Assembly: GCA_903845315.1 (NCBI GenBank)
Contig: CAIMWY010000402.1
Span: 1-10,819, forward strand
Origin: an uncultured Burkholderiales bacterium
GTDB taxonomy: Bacteria; Pseudomonadota; Gammaproteobacteria; Burkholderiales; Burkholderiaceae
Direction: 5' to 3'
Length of the DNA: 10,819 nucleotides
The notes below the pieces were generated by a model. That model saw only the letters and a program-made list of their open reading frames with translations, was not told the DNA's origin and did not search any database. Of the stretch, positions 1 to 7,373 are shown piece after piece (within the stretch, counting starts at the first letter, position 1; the number at the start of each line of letters is the position of its first letter). The position numbers were made by a program, and so were the translations under genes.

Positions 1-400
1 GAACGATGTGCTGGGTGGGCAACTGCCTTTGTTCTTTGGCAACTTGGCCTCGACCTTGCAACACGTGCAGTCGGGCAAGTTGCGACCGCTGGCGGTGACC
101 GCCGCCAAGCGCTCTTCCATCTTGCCCGACGTGCCCACCTTGGCGGAAGCTGGTGTGCCCGGCGCCGAGGTGTACGAGTGGAATGGTGTGTTCGTGCCCG
201 CAGGCACACCCGACGCCGTGGTGGACAAACTGTCTGCGGCTTTGCAAAAAGCCATGGACGCGCCCGAGGTCAAATCACGCATTGCCCAGCTCGGAGGCGA
301 GGTTCAAAAAGGCGGACCCAAAGCCGCCCAAGACTTCATTCAAGCGCAAATGGGCATGTGGTCTCAGCTGATCAAAGCCAAGGGCATTGCCCTTGAATGA
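1..400 (+). CDS. Bug-family (tripartite tricarboxylate transporter) substrate-binding protein, C-terminal part
   Basis: This is the last 132 codons of a periplasmic solute-binding protein of the Bug/TctC family. The reading frame is open to the left edge (first full codon at 2), so the true start and signal peptide lie outside the window. The GTG at 8 is an internal valine in the typical segment NDVLGGQLPLFF, not a start. Family signatures visible are GKLRPLAVTAAKRS, LPDVPTLAEAGVPG, NGVFVPAGTPDAVV and a C-terminal amphipathic end rich in Gln and Lys. Bug proteins bind organic acids or related small molecules in the periplasm and usually hand them to TctA/TctB membrane proteins. The gene ends nine bases before the stop of the opposing UbiD gene, so it belongs to a different transcription unit. 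The ligand cannot be predicted. Confidence 0.9.
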   Translation, partial: NDVLGGQLPLFFGNLASTLQHVQSGKLRPLAVTAAKRSSILPDVPTLAEAGVPGAEVYEWNGVFVPAGTPDAVVDKLSAALQKAMDAPEVKSRIAQLGGEVQKGGPKAAQDFIQAQMGMWSQLIKAKGIALE

Positions 401-409
401 CAGCCACCG

Positions 410-1948
410 CTATTTGAGGATGTAGCGTCCGGTGGCCTGCTCGCGGTCGAGTCGGTTGTTTTGCCGCAATAGACCCCAAGCCTGAACAATTTGGCGCTGC
501 GGCGTGTGTCCAAAATGCGCCAGCACATCGTAAAAGTGCAAGGGCTTGACCAGCAGTGCCGCAATGGCTTTGGCCAAATCTGCGGTGTTGCTGGGCGTTG
601 CCACCGTCTGCGTTGGCGCTGGGTCGCTGGCCTTGAAGGGGTAATCAATCGGGTCGTATTCAGAAATGTCTGAGCCCTCGGGGATGGTGGCGTCGACACC
701 CCACTTGGCGGTCAAGGGGGCCAAGGCACCCTTGGTCACGTGCAACTGGGTGCTGGGGTCTAGGTGGGAACCCCGTGCGCCGTCGACGATGACGATGTCA
801 CGCGTGGGCCGCACCCGGTAAGCCAGGGCGCGCTCCATCGATTCGGGATCAAAGATGTCGATGTCGTCGTCGGTGACCACCACATGCTTGACCCGCTTGA
901 GCGACATCAGGGCCATCAAGGCGTTTTTGCCTTCGCCTGGGCGTTTGCGTATGGATGCATACAAATGCAAATTGCACCCCGCTGCGGCCGGTGCATACAC
1001 CGCCGTAGCCTTGACACCCGCTACCGACAAGGCTTGCCAACCCGAGCCCTCCAATGGCGGGGCAATCAAGTAGTCCACCTCGTCGGGCATGTGCAAGGCA
1101 TAAAACACCGCATCTTTGCGGTGGGTGATGGCTGTCACGCGAAACACCGGATTGAATTTGATCGGCCCCACAAACCCGGTGAAGTCCCCAAAGCGGCCTT
1201 CGTCCTCGGTCCAGCCAATGGGCAACAACTCGCCTTCAATCACGATCTCGGCGTCCGCTGGCACTTCCAAGTCGACGGTTTCACATTTCACCAAGCGCAC
1301 CGCCTCACCCGCCAATGCCCCCGCGAGTTCGTACTCGTCTTGCCCAGAAGCTGCCATGTGCGCAGCCCCCATCAGCAGCGAGGGATGCACGCCAATCGCA
1401 ATGGCCAGTGGCAGCGGCTTGCCTTGCTTGAAGGCACGGTCATAAAACAACTTGAGGTCAGAAGCACCAATCAGGTCGACGCCGGTTTCTTTGTCGCTGC
1501 GAATCATGAAGCGGTAACAACCCACGTTGCGGCCGTAGTCTGGGTCTTTGGCAATGCCAATGGCCGAGGTGATGTAGGGACCGCCATCCAACATGCTGAC
1601 CAAGGGCACCGGCAAGGCCGTCAAGTCAATCGCGCCCCCCACTTTGATGACTTCTTTGACACGGCCCGTGCTCACCATCACAGGCGGTATCGGGTTGGCC
1701 AGTCGGCGATGGAACTCTTTGCCCATCTCGCGGTGGTCGCACCCAAGGCTGGCTGCCATGCGCGCGCGCGATCCCAAAATGCCACTGACCACGCCCATGT
1801 CATAGCCACTGACGCGCTCAAACCACAGCGCTTTGGATGACGCTGCGGTGCGCGCTGAGACCTCGCGCAAATCAATTTCTTCTTTGACGCGAATGAGTTC
1901 GCCTTGCTGTTCCAGCAAGTTCAGAAAGTCGCGAAATTCTTTGGCCAT
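410..1948 (-). CDS. UbiD-family prenyl-FMN-dependent (de)carboxylase
   Basis: A 512-residue protein of usual length for the UbiD family, which reversibly decarboxylates aromatic or alpha,beta-unsaturated acids using prenylated FMN. Family landmarks are the N-terminal MAKEFRDFLNLLEQQGELIRV; NVGCYR (141-146), matching the Asn and Arg of the cofactor site; DEYELAG (204-210) with the probable metal-binding Glu205; and EGRFGDFTGF (250-259), matching the catalytic acidic pair (Glu250, Asp255). HVVVTDDDIDIFDP (355-368), RPTRDIVIVDGARGSHLDPS (381-400) and a C-terminal alpha helix follow. The ATG has GGAG five bases upstream. It is the last gene of the minus-strand block, 24 bases after a Bug gene. 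That context points to catabolism of an imported acid rather than ubiquinone synthesis, so I give no ubiD symbol. No UbiX partner is visible. Two oddities: Arg252 replaces the common Pro of EGPFG, and the usual metal-binding His after NVGxYR is not obvious. Confidence 0.93.
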   Translation of the reverse strand: MAKEFRDFLNLLEQQGELIRVKEEIDLREVSARTAASSKALWFERVSGYDMGVVSGILGSRARMAASLGCDHREMGKEFHRRLANPIPPVMVSTGRVKEVIKVGGAIDLTALPVPLVSMLDGGPYITSAIGIAKDPDYGRNVGCYRFMIRSDKETGVDLIGASDLKLFYDRAFKQGKPLPLAIAIGVHPSLLMGAAHMAASGQDEYELAGALAGEAVRLVKCETVDLEVPADAEIVIEGELLPIGWTEDEGRFGDFTGFVGPIKFNPVFRVTAITHRKDAVFYALHMPDEVDYLIAPPLEGSGWQALSVAGVKATAVYAPAAAGCNLHLYASIRKRPGEGKNALMALMSLKRVKHVVVTDDDIDIFDPESMERALAYRVRPTRDIVIVDGARGSHLDPSTQLHVTKGALAPLTAKWGVDATIPEGSDISEYDPIDYPFKASDPAPTQTVATPSNTADLAKAIAALLVKPLHFYDVLAHFGHTPQRQIVQAWGLLRQNNRLDREQATGRYILK

Positions 1949-1972
1949 GTGAGCTCCAAGTGGGATTTCAAT

Positions 1973-2941
1973 TTATTCAACAGTCGCACCAGATAAGCGA
2001 ATCACTTCGGCCCACTCGCGCAATTCAGCGCGCATACGCTCGGTCAGTCGCTCAGGCGGGCCGCCATCGGCGTCAGCCCCAATGGCCGCCAATTTCACCT
2101 TCATCTCAGGCGAGGCCAAGGCTTTGTTGAGCACCGTATTCATGCGGTTGATGATGTCTGCGGGTGTACCTTTGGGGGCGAACAAGGCGTGCCAACCGCT
2201 CTTGTCATAGCCTTTGATGCCCAACTCTTCCAAGGTCGGCACATCGGGCAATTGGCCAGAACGCTTTGGGGTCGTCACCGCCAAGGCGCGCAGGCGACCG
2301 GCCTTGATCAAGGGCGCGGCTGAGGGCACCACGTCGACCATCACGTCCACCCGGTCACCCACCATTTCGGTCAGCGCTGGGGCGCTGCCTTTGAAGGGAA
2401 TGTGGGTCCACTTCACGCCCACCGAGTTTTGGAAATGCACGCCCAACAAATGCTGGAAACTGCCACTGCCCGCAGAGGCCATGGTCAAGCCGTTGGGCGT
2501 GGACGCAGACAAGGCCAGCAACTCTTTGATGGTGTTGGCCTTGAGCCCGTTACGCACCACGATGATGCCTGGCGCGGAAGCAAAAGGAATGATGGCCTCC
2601 AAGCGCGCCAAGGGATCGAAGTTGCGGTCTTTGTACAACACTGGGCTGATGGCCGCTGGTCCGGTGCTGGGCACCAGCAAGGTGTAACCATCGGGAGCGG
2701 CGGCGGCCACTTGTTCCAACGCCAGCATGCCGCCCGCGCCTGGTTTGTTCTCGACCGTGAAGGCTTGACCAAATGCTTCGGTCAGAGATTGCGCCATCAA
2801 GCGCGCCGCGGTGTCAGTGGCGCCACCTGGCGGGTAAGGCACCACAATCTTGACAGGACGGTTGGGATAGCCTTGTGCCGAAACGGGCGCCGCCACCAGC
2901 AGCGCCATCCACCCCATCACCAGGGCCAAACATATTTTCAT
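1973..2941 (-). CDS. Bug-family tripartite tricarboxylate transporter substrate-binding protein (first copy)
   Basis: A 322-residue secreted binding protein of normal length for the Bug/TctC family. I chose the ATG at 2941 over the GTG one codon upstream (2944) because the Shine-Dalgarno sequence AAGGAG then lies six bases away. The Sec signal peptide is MKICLALVMGWMALLVAAPVSA, with likely cleavage before QGYP. The mature protein opens with the family motif YPNRPVKIVVPYPPGGATD, followed by PGAGG, APDGYTLLVPSTGPAAISP, HIPFKGSAPALTEMVGD, GRLRALAVTTPKRS and LPDVPTLEELGIKGY. The PPGGATD loop and the STGP loop normally line the ligand pocket. It sits between a paralogous Bug gene and the UbiD decarboxylase, so its ligand is probably the acid (or a close relative) that the operon degrades. 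No TctA/TctB subunits are encoded in the window, so it must borrow a permease from elsewhere or act as a sensor component. Confidence 0.93.
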   Translation of the reverse strand: MKICLALVMGWMALLVAAPVSAQGYPNRPVKIVVPYPPGGATDTAARLMAQSLTEAFGQAFTVENKPGAGGMLALEQVAAAAPDGYTLLVPSTGPAAISPVLYKDRNFDPLARLEAIIPFASAPGIIVVRNGLKANTIKELLALSASTPNGLTMASAGSGSFQHLLGVHFQNSVGVKWTHIPFKGSAPALTEMVGDRVDVMVDVVPSAAPLIKAGRLRALAVTTPKRSGQLPDVPTLEELGIKGYDKSGWHALFAPKGTPADIINRMNTVLNKALASPEMKVKLAAIGADADGGPPERLTERMRAELREWAEVIRLSGATVE

Positions 2942-2979
2942 CACGGTCTCCTTGAATTGTTATTGCCTAAGAGCAGCGC

Positions 2980-3963
2980 TTATTCGACTTTCATTTGGGT
3001 CACACGAATCAGCTCACTCCAGCGCTCGACTTCGGCTTTGACTTGGTCGCGCAATTTTTCTGGCGGACCGCCCACGGTGATGGCACCCAACCCCGCGTAG
3101 CGTTGCTTGACATCGGGCTGATCGAGGATGCGGTTGATCTCGGCGTTGAGTTTGTTGACGATCTCAGCCGGGGTGCCTGCGGGCGCGAACAAGGCAAACC
3201 AACCATTGGCCTCAAAACCGGGCAGCGTCTCAGCGATGGTTGGGATATCAGGTGCCGTGGGCACGCGTTGCAAACTCGTCACCCCCAAAGCACGCAAGCG
3301 CCCAGCACGGATGTGCGGCATGGCCGAGGGAATGCCGTCGAACATGATGGGGATGTGGCCGCCCATCACGTCGTTGAGTGCGGGCCCACTGCCTTTGTAG
3401 GGCACATGCACGATGGCAATGCCCGCCGCACGCTTGAACAACTCGCCCGCCATGTGCGGGGTAGAGCCTTGACCGGGCGCCGCCGAGCTGTATTTGTCTG
3501 GGTTGGCTTTGGCCAACTCGATCAACTCTTTGACGGTGGCGGCCGGGAAAGACGGATGCACCACGATGATGTTGGGCGAGACGGTGATCCAAGCCACGGG
3601 GGCGAAATCACGGATCGGATCAAAGCCCGCATTGCGGTAAAGACTGGGGTTGATGCCATGGGTGCCGCCGGTGGCAAAAAACAAGGTGTAGCCATCGGGC
3701 GCCGCACGTGCAGCGGCCACCGCACCCACGTTGCCACTGGCACCGGCTCGGTTGTCCACCACCACTTGTTGCTTGAGGGCGAGTGAGAGTTTTTCTGCCA
3801 GCACACGCCCTGTCACATCGGTGGGGCCGCCAGGCGGAAAAGGAATGATCAAGGTGATCGGCTTGCTGGGGTAAATCTGCCCCCAAGCTAACAAGGGCCA
3901 AGCGCTGAGGCCAGATAAAAAGGTCAGCGCCAGCGTGATGCACTTGCTTCGGATCTTCAACAT
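2980..3963 (-). CDS. Bug-family tripartite tricarboxylate transporter substrate-binding protein (second copy)
   Basis: A 327-residue paralogue of the adjacent Bug protein. The ATG has a strong Shine-Dalgarno sequence, AAGGAG, six bases upstream. The signal peptide is basic then hydrophobic (MLKIRSKCITLALTFLSGLSAWPLL), with cleavage probably just before QIYPSKP. Mature family motifs are IYPSKPITLIIPFPPGGPTD, RAGASGNVGA, APDGYTLFFATGGTHGINPS, HVPYKGSGPALNDVMGG, GRLRALGVTSLQR, APDIPTIAETLPGFEANGW and FAPAGTPAEIVNKLN. The second pocket loop (ATGGTHGINPS) differs clearly from that of the first copy (PSTGPAAISPV), so the two copies probably do not bind exactly the same ligand. This is inference. 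The gene lies 49 bases downstream of the acyl-CoA ligase and 35-38 bases upstream of the other Bug gene, in the same direction, consistent with one operon. Confidence 0.93.
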   Translation of the reverse strand: MLKIRSKCITLALTFLSGLSAWPLLAWGQIYPSKPITLIIPFPPGGPTDVTGRVLAEKLSLALKQQVVVDNRAGASGNVGAVAAARAAPDGYTLFFATGGTHGINPSLYRNAGFDPIRDFAPVAWITVSPNIIVVHPSFPAATVKELIELAKANPDKYSSAAPGQGSTPHMAGELFKRAAGIAIVHVPYKGSGPALNDVMGGHIPIMFDGIPSAMPHIRAGRLRALGVTSLQRVPTAPDIPTIAETLPGFEANGWFALFAPAGTPAEIVNKLNAEINRILDQPDVKQRYAGLGAITVGGPPEKLRDQVKAEVERWSELIRVTQMKVE

Positions 3964-4012
3964 GGTGTTCTCCTTAGGTTAGCCCACAGCAAAGCACAGC
4001 AGGCACATATCG

Positions 4013-5540
4013 CTACACAGCACACTCGTCACGCAGCACCCGCTTGAGCACTTTGCCATTGGCATTGCGTGGCAACTCAGTTCGAAACTCCACCGTCTTG
4101 GGGCACTTTGTAGCCAGCCAAATGTTCACGGCAACGCGACAACAAGAACTCCGGGTCCAGCCGCACTTGCGGTGCAGCCACCACCACGGCATGCACGGCC
4201 TCGCCCCAGGTTGGGTCGGCAATGCCGACTACGGCAACTTCCATCACCCCGGCTTGCTCAAGCAACACCTCTTCAATTTCGACCGGGTACACGTTGACGC
4301 CACCACTCTTGATGACATCTTTGCTGCGGTCCACGATGTAGACATAGCCCTCATCGTCGATGCGGCCCACATCGCCCAGGGTGCACCAGTCGCCAGAAAA
4401 TACCGCCTGGTTTTTTTCGGGCGCATTGAAGTAGCCCGAAAAAATCGTGGGGCCACGCAGCCAAATTTCGCCGATCTCGCCCACCGGCACATCTTGTCCT
4501 GCTTCATCACGAATCGCCACTTCGGTGTCAAACACCGGGCGCCCCACACAGCGGCGTTTGCGCGCTTGGTCGTGGGGTCGCAAGTTGGTGATGACACCGG
4601 CTTCGGTGGCACCATAAAACTCATGCAAGCCACACGCAGGGAAGGTGACGAGCACGCCCTCTTTGGTTTGTGTGGTGAGGGCCGAGCCACCCGAAATCAT
4701 CATGCGCAGGCTGGTCCAGTCGTGCTTGGCCAGCGTGTCGGCACCCAAGGCCAAGATGCGCTCGTACATGAAGGGCACGGCAAACATCCAAGTGACATGA
4801 TGGGTTTGGATTTGTTGCAAAGCCTCCAAGGCATCGAAATGCTCCAAGATGACCACTTCACCACCCAAGTACAACTGCGCCAAGGTAAAGGTAAACGGTG
4901 CGGTGTGGTGAAACGGGCCACAGTGCAAAGACACATCACGCTCACTCAGGCCAAACTCAAGCGCCCAGTAGTGGTAGGCCAAAGCTCGGTTGCGTTGCGT
5001 GACCATGGCACCCTTGGGACGCCCGGTGGTGCCGGAGGTGTAACCCAAATAGAACACATCCAACTCGCCCACATCCACTTCCAGAGGTGCGTTTGAGGCT
5101 GTGTCAATGGCATGGGTCAAACTTTCGTGTGCAGCGTCTGCACCATCGCCGTGATGCAAAAACACCCGCACCGACAGGCCTTGCGTTGCAGGCAGTACAG
5201 CGGCAGCAAACACGTCACCGTAAATCAAAGCCAGGGCACCACAGTCTTGCAACTGAACCGCATACTCTGAAGCGGTGAAACGGTAATTGAGCGTGACCAT
5301 CGTCAAGCCTGCTTTGGCGCAGGCCATGGCAATCACCACATACTCCATGCAATTGGGCAACACCACCGCCACATGGTCACCGCGCTGGAGCCCTCGCGCC
5401 AACAAGGCCTGCCCCAATTGGTTGGCCGCCGCATCGAGCTGCAAATGGGTCAATTGACGGGTACCGCAGCGCAAGGCCACCTTGTTGCCCGCACGCTGCG
5501 CCGCCAACGCCAAGGCTCGCGAGACGGTGAGCTCAATCAT
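4013..5540 (-). pseudogene. AMP-forming acyl-CoA synthetase/ligase, interrupted by a one-base frameshift near the C terminus
   Basis: This is a member of the ANL superfamily, which activates a carboxylic acid with ATP and joins it to coenzyme A. The uninterrupted frame (4077-5540) gives 487 residues. It has the ATP-binding loop YTSGTTGRPKG (167-177), the aromatic A5 motif YGATEAG (309-315), GDVGRIDDEGY (389-399) and the hinge region DRSKDVIKSGGVNVYP (404-419). It then stops after a non-homologous tail. The expected ending, CPKTVEFRTELPRN followed by NGKVLKRVLRDECAV, lies in the next frame and ends at 4013. Removing one base from the G4 run at 4100-4103 restores a 508-residue protein with GYKVPKTVEF across the join. 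As written, the product lacks the catalytic A10 lysine, so it should be inactive in acid activation. The start ATG, six bases after the MaoC stop, has only a weak ribosome site. A sequencing error is as likely as a true mutation. The acid substrate is unknown. Confidence 0.88.
4100..4103 (-). other. Frameshift site in the acyl-CoA ligase gene (G4 run on the plus strand)
   Basis: On the coding strand the sequence reads GTG CCC CAA GAC, and the frame then meets TGA eight codons later. Dropping one C gives GTG CCC AAG ACG GTG GAG, which continues the conserved protein family sequence. The stop does not directly follow the C run and there is no obvious stimulatory element. Programmed frameshifting is therefore less likely than an indel mutation or a sequencing or assembly error. 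Confidence 0.8.
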
Positions 5541-5546
5541 CTGTAA

Positions 5547-6086
5547 TTACCCAATCACCCGGTGCTGAACCAAGTAGGGACGCTTGAGGTGTTCAGCGAT
5601 GCGAATGGGGCGGTGCGGCAACATGGCAATGGCGTGCCCGGTGTGGGTGACTTCACCGCGTTGGTTGACGGCCGTGACCTCAAGTTCAACCAAATTGATT
5701 TCATCTTCCACCCACTTGCGCGTGACCTTGGCGTGGCAGCTCAGGCTGTCGCCAGGACGCACGATCAACACCGCTTTGGTGGAGAAAGTGCGCATCGGGC
5801 GGTCCCACAACCAGTCGGTCAACATTTGGCCGATGAAGCCCATGCCGATCATGCCGTGGGCAAACACGCCGCCCATGCCGCCAATGTCTCGCGCGATGTC
5901 TTCGTCCACGTGACTGGGGTTGAAGTCGCCTGAGGCTCCCGCAAAACGGGCAATTTGTAAGCGCGTGATGGGCGGCTTTTTCAGCTCGAGGGTCATGCCC
6001 ACTTGGACATCTTCAAACCAGGGGCCTTCGGTTTTGGGTTCCACCACAGCATGCTTGGGTGCAGAGAGTCGTTCGTTGTAGTCCAT
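5547..6086 (-). CDS. MaoC-family hot-dog dehydratase/hydratase, catalytic-type subunit
   Basis: A 179-residue single hot-dog domain protein of the MaoC/R-specific enoyl-CoA hydratase type. The hydratase signature GDFNPSHVDED (residues 53-63) carries the catalytic pair Asp54 and His59. It is followed by GGVFAHGMIGMGFIGQML (72-89), the central hot-dog helix with its AHGM motif, and VRPGDSLSCHAKV (109-121), the usual beta strand. I chose the ATG at 6086 rather than the TTG at 6101 because AAGGA stands five bases before this ATG. Members hydrate trans-2-enoyl-CoA or dehydrate the 3-hydroxyacyl-CoA. The gene is followed after six bases by the acyl-CoA ligase and preceded, 28 bases upstream, by a second hot-dog protein that lacks the catalytic His. 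The two probably form a heteromeric enzyme acting on a CoA thioester made by the ligase. The exact substrate is unknown. Confidence 0.88.
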   Translation of the reverse strand: MDYNERLSAPKHAVVEPKTEGPWFEDVQVGMTLELKKPPITRLQIARFAGASGDFNPSHVDEDIARDIGGMGGVFAHGMIGMGFIGQMLTDWLWDRPMRTFSTKAVLIVRPGDSLSCHAKVTRKWVEDEINLVELEVTAVNQRGEVTHTGHAIAMLPHRPIRIAEHLKRPYLVQHRVIG

Positions 6087-6114
6087 GTCAGTCCTTAGCA
6101 AATGTGAATGTCAT

Positions 6115-6564
6115 TCATTTGTCGCGCACGAAAAAAAGCTGGGTGGCTTCCACCAGCTTTTCGTCGGCATCGTTTTTGAGCTTGATGAGCACCGTGAAAA
6201 AACTCAGCTCACCATAGGTTTTGCTTTTTTTGCGGCCTGCATCGACCACTTTGATCTTGTGCCAGACCGTGTCACCTGGGCGCACAGGTTTGAAATAGTG
6301 GATGACTTGCTCGCCATGCAACAGCAAGGGCAAATCGACTTCGGTTTCAGACAGCACCAAGGTGGTTTTGAAATCTCTAAAGCAATTGATCAAGGTCGGG
6401 GGCGCCACGATGCCTGCATTGCCGCTTTGGCTGGCAATCTCATCGTCTAGAAACAACGGGTTGTAGTCTTCCAAGCAGCTGCACAGCGAATCGATTTGTC
6501 GCTGCGTCACCACCACCTGGGTCCAGGGGGTTTCTGCACCGAGTGCATTTTGGTTGATGGGCAT
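6115..6564 (-). CDS. MaoC N-terminal-like (FAS1-type dehydratase) hot-dog protein, probable non-catalytic partner
   Basis: A 149-residue single hot-dog protein resembling the N-terminal dehydratase half of double-hot-dog MaoC enzymes. Recognisable segments are LEDYNPLFLDDEIA (31-44), GIVAPPTLINCF (51-62), LLHGEQVIHYFKPVRPGDTV (81-100) and a long C-terminal strand pair ending in LFFVRDK. At the place where the neighbouring MaoC protein has DFNPSH, this one has DYNPLF. The Asp (33) is kept but the catalytic His is Phe38, so it is likely a structural or substrate-binding partner. The ATG has AAAGGAG five bases upstream, the best ribosome site of the upper operon. It lies 21 bases after the iclR-type gene and 28 bases before the second MaoC gene. 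Split pairs of this kind are known in other bacteria (for example ChsH1/ChsH2 and HadA/HadB), but direct orthology is not claimed. Confidence 0.83.
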   Translation of the reverse strand: MPINQNALGAETPWTQVVVTQRQIDSLCSCLEDYNPLFLDDEIASQSGNAGIVAPPTLINCFRDFKTTLVLSETEVDLPLLLHGEQVIHYFKPVRPGDTVWHKIKVVDAGRKKSKTYGELSFFTVLIKLKNDADEKLVEATQLFFVRDK

Positions 6565-6585
6565 TCTTTCTCCTTTGCGTGTTAT

Positions 6586-7353
6586 TCAGCCGTTGAAGCC
6601 GAGTTCGGTTGAAATAAGAGGGGCAGTTGCCTGCGTGAGTTCGGCAATAATTTTGCTGGTTTGGGCATTGACCACATTGAGCGGATAGACCACCGACAAA
6701 GCAGCCACCATGTCGCCATGGGCATCAAAAATGGGGGCAGCAACGGCGCCTGCACCTACGGTGTTTTCACCGCGGTTCCAAGCCATCCCTTCGCGCCGAA
6801 TGCGTGCCAAGGCTTTGTCGAGTTCGTCGCGCTGCGTCAGTGTGTGGGGGGTACTGCGCGTCAGCTCGCCCTGCGCGAACAAGTTGTCCAACAAGGTCGG
6901 GGCACTCAACGCCAAAAACAATTTACCTGACGCGGTGGCGTGCAAATTGCGGTAGTCCCCCAAGCGCATGATCACACGCAGCGCACTGGGACTGTCCACC
7001 GTAGCGACCACCAACACCCGATCCCCATCCAACACCGTCAGATGTGCGGACTGCCCGGTTTGTTGCACCAAGGACTCGAGCTTGGCTTGGGCCACGCGGA
7101 TCAAATGGTTCTCGCGGGTGTAGAGCGTCCCCAACCGGAAGGCCCCTGCACCGATGCGTATGCGCTGCGTCATGGCGTCTTTTTCTAACATCCGCCAATC
7201 GCGCAAGGACGACACCAAGCGAGACACCACGCTTTTGTGCATGCCCAAAGCTGCGCTCAACTCTCCGACGGAGAGTTCGGTGCGCTCGCTGCTGAATGCG
7301 TGCAGCACACGCATGGCTTTGTCGACCGTTTTACGCGAGGAGTCTTCAGTCAT
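6586..7353 (-). CDS. IclR-family transcriptional regulator
   Basis: A 255-residue protein of typical IclR length. The N-terminal winged helix-turn-helix runs from about residue 8 to 70, with the helix pair LSVGELSAALGMHKSVVSRL at 28-46. The C-terminal effector-binding domain (about 85-250) includes RLGDYRNLHATASGKLFLA (130-148) and the family motif REGMAWNRGENTVGAGAVAAPIFD (187-210). IclR regulators bind small aromatic or aliphatic acids and act as repressors or activators of nearby catabolic genes. Unusually, this one is the first gene of the co-directional block rather than divergent from it: only 21 bases separate its stop from the next start. The start ATG at 7353 has no clear Shine-Dalgarno sequence. 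The predicted 5' leader from the promoter described here is only about 20 bases. It probably controls its own promoter and hence the six catabolic genes downstream. Confidence 0.92.
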   Translation of the reverse strand: MTEDSSRKTVDKAMRVLHAFSSERTELSVGELSAALGMHKSVVSRLVSSLRDWRMLEKDAMTQRIRIGAGAFRLGTLYTRENHLIRVAQAKLESLVQQTGQSAHLTVLDGDRVLVVATVDSPSALRVIMRLGDYRNLHATASGKLFLALSAPTLLDNLFAQGELTRSTPHTLTQRDELDKALARIRREGMAWNRGENTVGAGAVAAPIFDAHGDMVAALSVVYPLNVVNAQTSKIIAELTQATAPLISTELGFNG

Positions 7354-7373
7354 GGGTATTCATAATTTCTTTT

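Noticed and set aside
1756..1770. Alternating GCGCGCGC tract
   Set aside because: It lies inside the UbiD coding region and is explained by Arg/Ala/Ser codons. It is short and in frame.
764..1840. Open frame of 358 codons on the plus strand, opposite the UbiD gene
   Set aside because: It is antisense to a clear family member. Its His/Arg/Gln-rich composition is typical of a shadow frame in GC-rich DNA, and it has no recognisable domain.
4100..4103. Programmed +1 frameshifting as the explanation for the ligase break
   Set aside because: The stop codon is several codons downstream of the slip site, and no rare codon or stimulatory structure is evident. An indel or sequencing error is more likely.
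7346..7363. Five-codon minus-strand open frame (ATG at 7363) overlapping the start of the IclR gene, possible leader peptide
   Set aside because: It is too short to judge, has no good Shine-Dalgarno sequence and has no special codon content. Chance is the simpler explanation.
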